Positions 58,013 through 64,000 of a stretch of DNA of 64,000 nucleotides are shown piece by piece. The notes beneath the pieces are model-generated. The model was given only the letters and a program-made list of their open reading frames with translations, made no database searches and was not told the origin of the DNA. Source of the DNA: Ipomoea triloba (lineage: Eukaryota > Streptophyta > Magnoliopsida > Solanales > Convolvulaceae); contig NC_044922.1 of NCBI RefSeq assembly GCF_003576645.1, positions 13,623,970 through 13,687,969 of the forward strand, given 5' to 3'. Within the stretch, counting starts at the first letter, position 1. Each line of letters starts with the position of its first letter. The position numbers and the translations under genes were made by a program.

Positions 58013-59603
58013 TCAGTCCAAAATAATATCCAAAGCAGCGTTGATCCCTTTCCAAGATTTTGAACTTCTGCTACCTGGTTTAATACAATTAATATCCGGG
58101 AGGTTGTCAGTATATTTAGCTCTCAGAATTTTAGTCCAATAAGGCTCATCCTCTTTCAAGAATCTCCATCCCAGTTTAGCAAGGAAGGCAATATTCATAT
58201 TCTTCATGCTTCTTATGCCCAGACCTCCATCTCCTTTGGGTTTGGTCACCGTTTCCCATCTAACCAGGTTACAATCCCTCTTTTGCTCCGAGCCACCCCA
58301 GATAAAATGTCTAACTTTCTTGTCGATGTTGTCGCAGAGTCCCTTGGGCAGGAGAGCAGTCTGCATAGTGTAGTAGGGAATGGAGTTGAGAACAGATTGT
58401 GCAAGAACATGACGTCCCGCCAGAGATAAAAGCTTGGCTTTCCAACCCTCCAGTCTTGTGTTAATGGCTCCAAAGGTGGCTTTGGTGACCCTACCTTGAA
58501 GGGAAGGAACTCCTAAGTATTTCCCCAGTTTAGAGGTCAGCGGTATTCCTAATTCGCTGGACAGATTTCCTGCAAATAAAGACGATACATTAGGGGAAAC
58601 AAAAAGCTGAGATTTAAGGTAACTAACCTTTTGGCCAGAGCAAGCGCAAAAATTATTTAAACACTCTTTGATGGTCCTAGCTTGCTCTAATGTAGCTTTC
58701 CCAAACAAAACCATGTCGTCAGCAAAACAAAGATGGGAAAGGAGTGGTCCATTTCTGGATATTCTTAGACCTTTCCACTGCCCGTCGTTGATGGCGTTGT
58801 TGATCATGTGACATAATCTTTCGATGCATAAGACAAACAGGAAGGGAGATATTGGATCTCCTTGCCTAATCCCTCTGCTAGGTGAGAAGGTTTCCGAGTT
58901 CTCATTATCCCATAATACATTTGATCCAAGTCGGGTTGAAATGTGCCTCCTGAAGAGTATTCTTGATAAAATCTCATGAGAGCCTATCATAGGCTTTCTC
59001 TAGGTCTATTTTAACAAGCATATACCCTTTTTTTCCTCTGCAGTTCCTCATATAATTAAGGACTTCCTGATAGACAAAACTACTCTGGAAAGGGCCAATC
59101 AACTTAGGCATAATGTTCCGAAGCCTATTAGCCAAAGCTTTAGTAATTATCTTGTAGGATACATTGCAGAGGCTAATAGGACGGAATTGGGATACATGCT
59201 CAGGGATTTTAACCTTAGGGATTAACGTGATACAAGTATCATTTAAGTTCTCAGGCATGCATCCAGTACGGAGGAAATCCAAAGCCATCTTCGTGACAGA
59301 GGTCCCCACAACAGACCAATGTTGTTGATAAAACGCAGCAATAAAGCCGTCCGGTCCAGCTGCTTTAAAGGGAGCCATGTCAAATGTGGCTAATCTCATA
59401 TCCTCTTCAGTGAAAGGTCTATTAATTTCCAACCAGTCAGAATCAAATAGCATAGGAAAGCAGTTAACTGGGGCTTTCGAGATATTAACAACATCAACAT
59501 TCTTGTAGAGATTAGAAAAATGATTAAAAATCAAACTTTTGATTTCTTGCTTATCCGAGGTCAGAACACCATTGTTGTTGAAGATAGCTCCAATTTGCTT
59601 CAT
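58013..59603 (-). pseudogene. LINE reverse transcriptase, two overlapping frames
   Basis: 59603-58974 encodes the fingers and palm start (FKAAGPDGFIAAFYQQHW, ITLIPKVKIPEHVSQFRPIS, VKIDLEKAYDRLS, then stop). 58990-58013 continues in another frame with RGIRQGDPISPFLFVL, the catalytic CFADDMVLF (F/YADD box), GLRISRNGP, LSLAGRHVLAQSVLNSIPYY and FIWGG. A frame break at about 58980 falls just after KAYDRLS. RT primes at nicked target DNA; this copy cannot make a whole enzyme. Confidence 0.85.
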
Positions 59604-59922
59604 TCTCCTTCTATTGGCAACAGCTGCTGCATGGTAAAATTTAGTATTACGGTCCCCAGAGGTGATCCATGTTTCCCTTCATTTTTGGAACCATTTGAGT
59701 TCCTCTTGGTTCAAGACTTCATTCAATTCCGTTTGTAGTTTCTTTTCCAACCTGATAAGACCGCTTTCATACTTTTTCTCAAGCTTTTTTTGGATTCCAG
59801 CCAATCGTGCAAGGAGTCTCATTTTTTTCTTCTCAATGTTACCAAACACCTCCTTGTTCCATAATAAGAGGGAATTGGAGACATAGACTTTTTAATATGA
59901 AAAAAGTTTTTAAAAGTTTATA

Positions 59923-61159
59923 GTTAACTCCAACAAAGGTCCCTTGTCTTTTGTGGTAATTTCGCATTTAGTCTCAAACTATCGTTTTTGTCACTTAACG
60001 CCCAGACTACCATATTTTGTTGCTTTTGGTCCTTACGGGTTAACTTTTCCGATGAAACTCTGTTTTAGGTAAGGGCATATTGCAACGTCGCGGGACAACA
60101 AGAGCCACCACCTACTTCAGTCGCTGAGGTCGTCCTGCTCGCTGTTGACGACAACAGTTTTTGGTGTGTCGATGGCGAGTATAATAGAGTAAAAATTGGT
60201 CAATTGGTGAACGTTGGTAAATTTTCTTTTAATTATTTTGTCAACAAATTGTGATCATTAATAGTAATTTTCTTGAAATGCTTCTCAATTTTGTAGGTTT
60301 TTCATCTTCTGTTGTTCACACAAATAAATACATATAGCCACTGAATTTCAGTCTTTGCAACTTCCAGTGTTGTAGTTGATGATGAACTAATACAACGAGC
60401 TATGTGTTGGCTTGTTTCTGAGCCTTTTGAAATTGAAAGTAGCCTGATCATTAGTCGGAAAATCGGAAAATAAATAAATAAAATTTTAAAAAAATTATGT
60501 GACGAAATTACCGTTACCTAGAGAGTTTCGCCGAAAAAGTCACCGGAATGATTAAAAGTGTCCAAAATATGATAGTATGTGGTGTTAAGTGAGAAAAAAC
60601 AATAGTTTGGGACTACATGTGAAATTGACACAAATTCAAATTCAAATTAAATACAAATTCAAAATTATTTTTACTTTTTCGTTAAAATTTAAATTATATT
60701 TACTTTGTACAAATTCAAAATTATTAATACAAATGCAAGATCAACAAAAAAATAATATTATTAAGATTAAATTTAAACTAAAAAGTAAAAATAATATTTG
60801 AATAATTTTGCCCATTAGTAACATCTGCCAACACAAAGAGAAATTTTTAGAAATGTCAATTTTGAATAAAAAGTAAACTAAATTAATTTTTTAGAAATGT
60901 CAATTTTAATCCTACTTGAAAGGGGAATTTTTTTTTCCGGCGAGAAATTGACGGAAAATATGTTGATTTTTTTTTTCCGGTGAAAAATTGCCGGAAAATC
61001 CGTCGGTTTTTGTTCTCCGGCGCTGGAAGAACCATTTTTGCAACAAAAACAATAGTCATGGACCAAAATTGCAAAGCTTGAAAGTCGTGGACCAATCCTG
61101 CAAGTGTCATTATAGTCGTGGGACTAAAAATACAAAAAACTCTTTGTTGGAATTAACTC
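59923..61159. mobile_element. Mutator-type non-autonomous element
   Basis: Ends GTTAACTCCAACAAAG and, on the complement, GAGTTAATTCCAACAAAG, inside longer imperfect inverted arms (..CAAACTATCGTTTTTGTCAC.. / ..GACTATAATGACACTTGC..). AAGTTTATA lies directly outside both ends (59914-59922 and 61160-61168), a 9-bp duplication. The interior has AT-rich and CAAATTCAAATT repeats and two TTTTTCCGG(C/T)GA blocks (about 60930-60990). No transposase. About 1.24 kb. Confidence 0.75.
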
Positions 61160-61168
61160 AAGTTTATA

Positions 61169-62063
61169 AATATTTGTGTTATTGACTTTTATATACTCGT
61201 ACAAAGTTGATAAAAGATTCTAGAAAAGTCTAGAAAGATTCTATGAAAATTATTTAAAATCTATCACTCTAAAATATTATGGAAGTCTATACAAAATCTT
61301 TATTGAATAAACCCCTTGAAATTTTAGTATCTAATATTACGATATAACATAACTAAAAATATCCGAATTGAACAAATAATATATTGAGATCAATCAAAAT
61401 CAAAAAATAAGTGTGGAGTTCAAATTTTAATTGTGATAATGTGAATAATTCTAACTTTAAAGCGGAAGTAGAATATGGTGATAAATAAAATAATATGACA
61501 ATAAATAAAAGAATATGATAATGAGTGTAATTAAATATATAAGTAGATAATGGTGAGAATGTGATTGTAATGATATATAACAAAAATAGATATTATATTT
61601 TTTTAATTTAGAAAACAGTTTTTAAACGTTCTCATGCTATTTAAAAAATTAAAAAATATTTTCAATTTTATAAATAGAAAATTGTACGTGTTAATAACCA
61701 AATTTTCTATTTAATGTTCTCCAATTAAAAAGGTGGAAAAAATTTTCAATTGATAAGCAGCCCTTAAACTTTAATTTGCATCCGTCACTCAAGACATCTA
61801 CATTTTCTTGGACTTACTCAACACTATCTCATTTTGACTTTCACGTAATCATACAATCATAAAAAAACAATAACACGAAATAATGTTTTAGTGTTTTACC
61901 ACATCATATATATACTACCTTTGAAACCTTCAATGACAAACTAACAAACAAAAAAAAAAAAAAAAAAGTACTCGGTAACAAACAAAACAAAACAAAATAC
62001 CCCACGTTACCGCGTAGTCAACACCCATCGGCATTTTCAGCCGTCCCGTGACCTCCCTAGCTC
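61169..62063. other. Upstream region of EXO70 copy 2
   Basis: AT-rich. 61785-62063 parallels 12735-13010 before copy 1, including CCACGTTACCGCGTAGTCAA and the W-box-like GTCAAC. An A run of about 18 lies at 61950-61967. No gene. Confidence 0.6.
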
Positions 62064-62070
62064 TATAAAT
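62064..62070 (+). promoter_or_regulatory. EXO70 copy 2 TATA box
   Basis: CTC-TATAAAT-ACTT, about 90 bp before the ATG, corresponding to 13015-13021 in copy 1. The spacing differs by a short insertion (TGTCTTCCCCGTCAC) after the box. Confidence 0.7.
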
Positions 62071-62155
62071 ACTTGTCTTCCCCGTCACTTATTTCTCCAA
62101 TTCTCTTTCAATACAATTCTAACACATTTTGCGAGAAGAAACAGGGACACAGAAA

Positions 62156-63610
62156 ATGAGGAACCGATCGTCGTCGCCATCGCAGCCTCATTATACATTT
62201 TGCGAAACGCTATTAGCAGACACCATCGCGACCGTCGAATCGGTGATCAGGAAATGGGACGTTCAGGCCTCGCTCACCTTCGCCGGAATATCGAACCTCT
62301 TCCGGGACAGTCCGGTGGAGGCGAAACAGTTCCTTGGCTGCGTTGATGGCTTGCAGCGCGCAATGCTATCCTCCGTTAGGCTGTGTTCGGATTCTGAGCT
62401 GCTTGTTCGTGCTCAGACTTTGATGCAGATTGCCATGAAGAGGTTACAGAAGGAGTTTTACACTATTCTTTCTGGGAACCGATATTTTCTCGATCTCGAA
62501 ACCGTCTCGGCCAGGTCTTCTAGAGCGTCCTCGCGGTCATCTGTTTCAGATTCCGAAGACGGAGAGGTTCTGGACACAGTCGCCGGAATTTTAATGCCCG
62601 ATCCTGCGGTTGCGGATTTGAAAGCCATTGCGACTTGTATGATTGGAGCCGGATATGGAAAGGAATGCGTGAAGGTGTATAACATAATCAGAAAATCGGT
62701 TATAGACGAGACGTTGTATCATTTGGGAATTGAGAGATTCAGTTATTCTCAAATTCAAAAAATGGACTGGGAAGTACTGGAGAGGAAGATTTTGAATTTG
62801 CAGAGCAGTATCAGAATCGCGGTGCGAACTCTTTTCCTCGGCGAGAGAATTCTCTGCGATGAAGTCTTTTCGGCTTCCGGTAACATCAGAGAGTCGTGTT
62901 TCGCCGAAATCTCTAAAGACGGTGCGATCAATTTGTTCGGTTTCCTTGAATTGGCGGCTAAATATAAGAAGACGTCGATTGAGAAGATGTTTCGGTATTT
63001 GGACCTTTACGAGGCGGTTTCGGACCTCTCGCCGGAAATTGAATCGATTTTCAGCTTCGATTCTACTGCCGCCGTGAAGTCTCAGGCTGCAGCGTCTGTG
63101 TCTAAGCTAGGCGACGCCATTAGAGCAATGTTGTCGGAGTTTGAGGCGGCGATACAGAAGGATTCCACAAAACCACCTCCAGGCGGCGCAATCCATCCAC
63201 TTACTCGGTACGCGATGAACTTCCTCGTTTTCCTCGCCGATTACAGCGGCACCGTTTCCGAAATCATAGCAGACTGGCCGCCGTCGTCCCAATCTCCCTT
63301 ACCGGAGTCGTACTTCTTGAGTCCATCGTCCACGAACGACGATTCAACCGTCTCCGCGAAGTTCGCGTGGCTCGTTCTCGTGCTCCTCTGCAAGCTAGAC
63401 AGCAAGGCGCGACATTACCGAGACGTGCCGTTGTCTTACCTTTTCCTAGCCAACAACTTAAACTACGTCGTTTCTAAGGTCCGAAGCTCCAACCTAAGCC
63501 TCGTACTTGGATCTGATTGGATTTCGAAACAAAAAGTGAAGGTGAAACAGTTCATAGCAAACTACGAGAGATTAGGTTCATTTAAAACCACTTTTGGCGA
63601 CTCTAACTGA
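62156..63610 (+). CDS. EXO70H-like exocyst subunit, C-terminally short (copy 2)
   Basis: 484 residues, single exon. The start MRNRSSSPSQPHYTFCE corresponds exactly to copy 1; the frame is open nine codons upstream but only to a TTG. The same EXO70 features are present: LVRAQTLMQIAMKRLQKEFY, CVKVYNIIRKSVID, GAINLFGFLELA, GGAIHPLTRYAMNFLVF, YLFLANNLNYVV. It ends FIANYERL then GSFKTTFGDSN, a tail unlike EXO70, so the last part of the family domain is missing just as in copy 1. Compared with copy 1 it lacks a few acidic residues (near 135) and differs by roughly 14% in the N-terminal half but only about 4-5% in the C-terminal half. No stops; probably expressed. Confidence 0.88.
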   Translation: MRNRSSSPSQPHYTFCETLLADTIATVESVIRKWDVQASLTFAGISNLFRDSPVEAKQFLGCVDGLQRAMLSSVRLCSDSELLVRAQTLMQIAMKRLQKEFYTILSGNRYFLDLETVSARSSRASSRSSVSDSEDGEVLDTVAGILMPDPAVADLKAIATCMIGAGYGKECVKVYNIIRKSVIDETLYHLGIERFSYSQIQKMDWEVLERKILNLQSSIRIAVRTLFLGERILCDEVFSASGNIRESCFAEISKDGAINLFGFLELAAKYKKTSIEKMFRYLDLYEAVSDLSPEIESIFSFDSTAAVKSQAAASVSKLGDAIRAMLSEFEAAIQKDSTKPPPGGAIHPLTRYAMNFLVFLADYSGTVSEIIADWPPSSQSPLPESYFLSPSSTNDDSTVSAKFAWLVLVLLCKLDSKARHYRDVPLSYLFLANNLNYVVSKVRSSNLSLVLGSDWISKQKVKVKQFIANYERLGSFKTTFGDSN

Positions 63611-64000
63611 GAACTTAGTCTTGTTAATACTGAAAATTGAAAGTAAAGGAGAAAGAAACATGTAAAAATATTGATGTGTTAAAATTAGACTTTCTTTAGC
63701 TCAATCTTTTTGGATGATTCTCACCTAATTGTATGTCAAGAAAAGTATAAAGAAAAGAGTGTCTTTTCATTAATTTCTTTGTATATATACCAAGGGATAA
63801 CCCATATCTAAACATCTAAACAATATTAAAATAGGAGAAAATGGGATAATAACCGTATGTAAAATAAATATTTATAACACTTCCCATTTTATCTTTGAAT
63901 TAATTTCATTTTTGATTCTAGAATTATAGATGTCACTATATTTTTAGTCTTTTTTTTTTCAGAACCCCATCTGTTAGTTCTAGTATTATTGTACTATAAT
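63611..64000. other. EXO70 copy 2 downstream flank and repeat copy
   Basis: 63611-63880 is AT-rich without EXO70 C-terminal coding sequence. 63885-64000 is another copy of the 'GATTCTAGAATTATAG..TAGTATTATTGT' repeat seen at 4519 and 5457, cut by the window end. Confidence 0.6.

Larger units (their letters stand above)
56690..59890 (-). mobile_element. L1-type LINE, 5'-truncated, minus strand
   Basis: ORF2 pieces lie in order on the minus strand: RT (59603-58013), zinc-finger RVT region (57819-57442) and RNase H (57216-56734). The endonuclease and ORF1 are missing beyond about 59890, typical of incomplete reverse transcription. Frame breaks separate the pieces. It is inserted in the upstream flank of EXO70 copy 2. 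No clear poly(A) or target duplication could be fixed. Confidence 0.8.

Overview
This window is nuclear DNA of a flowering plant, most likely a eudicot; I cannot name the species. Supporting this are AT-rich intergenic DNA, spliced genes with plant homologues (RPL35, ICMT, EXO70), a plant-type tRNA-Arg, and a dense mix of plant transposons: Helitrons, Tourist, hAT, CACTA and Mutator-type MITEs, a Sirevirus-type Copia element, Gypsy-type LTRs, a LINE and a SINE. Few host genes are present; most of the DNA is nested mobile elements.

Layout. 1-201 holds the last exon of RPL35 (+). 0.6-6.3 kb is repeats: a palindrome with AATACACAGAAT-type repeats, a tRNA-Arg(UCG) (-), a TRIM-like LTR element, a LINE ORF1 (DUF4283) relic and a Tourist MITE. 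6.3-6.9 kb holds a dead Copia RT/RNase H fragment. 7.4-8.0 kb is an intact ICMT gene (-) whose leader region reaches towards about 10.6 kb and carries a Mutator-type MITE. 13.1-14.5 kb and 62.2-63.6 kb hold two closely related EXO70H-like genes (+) that both stop at the same point, well short of normal EXO70 length. A 60-base EXO70 relic at 11.2 kb shows there was once at least one more copy.

The roughly 48 kb between the two EXO70 genes is almost all transposons: a hAT-like MITE, a long Copia LTR, an RPA1-like pseudogene split by a Helitron, a CACTA end, a Gypsy remnant carrying a hAT element and a 600-N gap, a captured LRR-receptor-kinase fragment, a Helitron inside another Helitron with a SINE inside that, and a 16.2-kb Sirevirus-type Copia element (34048-50280) with target-site duplication AATTG and LTRs about 0.6% different. 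Then follow an AT-rich 112-bp minisatellite array split by a 1.3-kb Helitron with a preserved empty site, a 5'-truncated LINE, and a Mutator-type element just upstream of the second EXO70.

The assembly is unreliable in places. The 600-N gap is flanked by a copied 0.7-kb block. Two single-N joins (41091, 43009) flank repeated pieces of the Copia element, and 39.84-40.1 kb is a staggered stutter of one short coding stretch. These look like scaffolding or gap-filling products rather than biology.

No wholly new system is proven here. The best leads are the paired C-terminally truncated EXO70 genes with patchy divergence, host-like internal TATA boxes ahead of the Sirevirus env-like ORF, TCTCGAGA/CGAGACATC motif clusters in its LTR, and the opposite-strand nested Helitrons.
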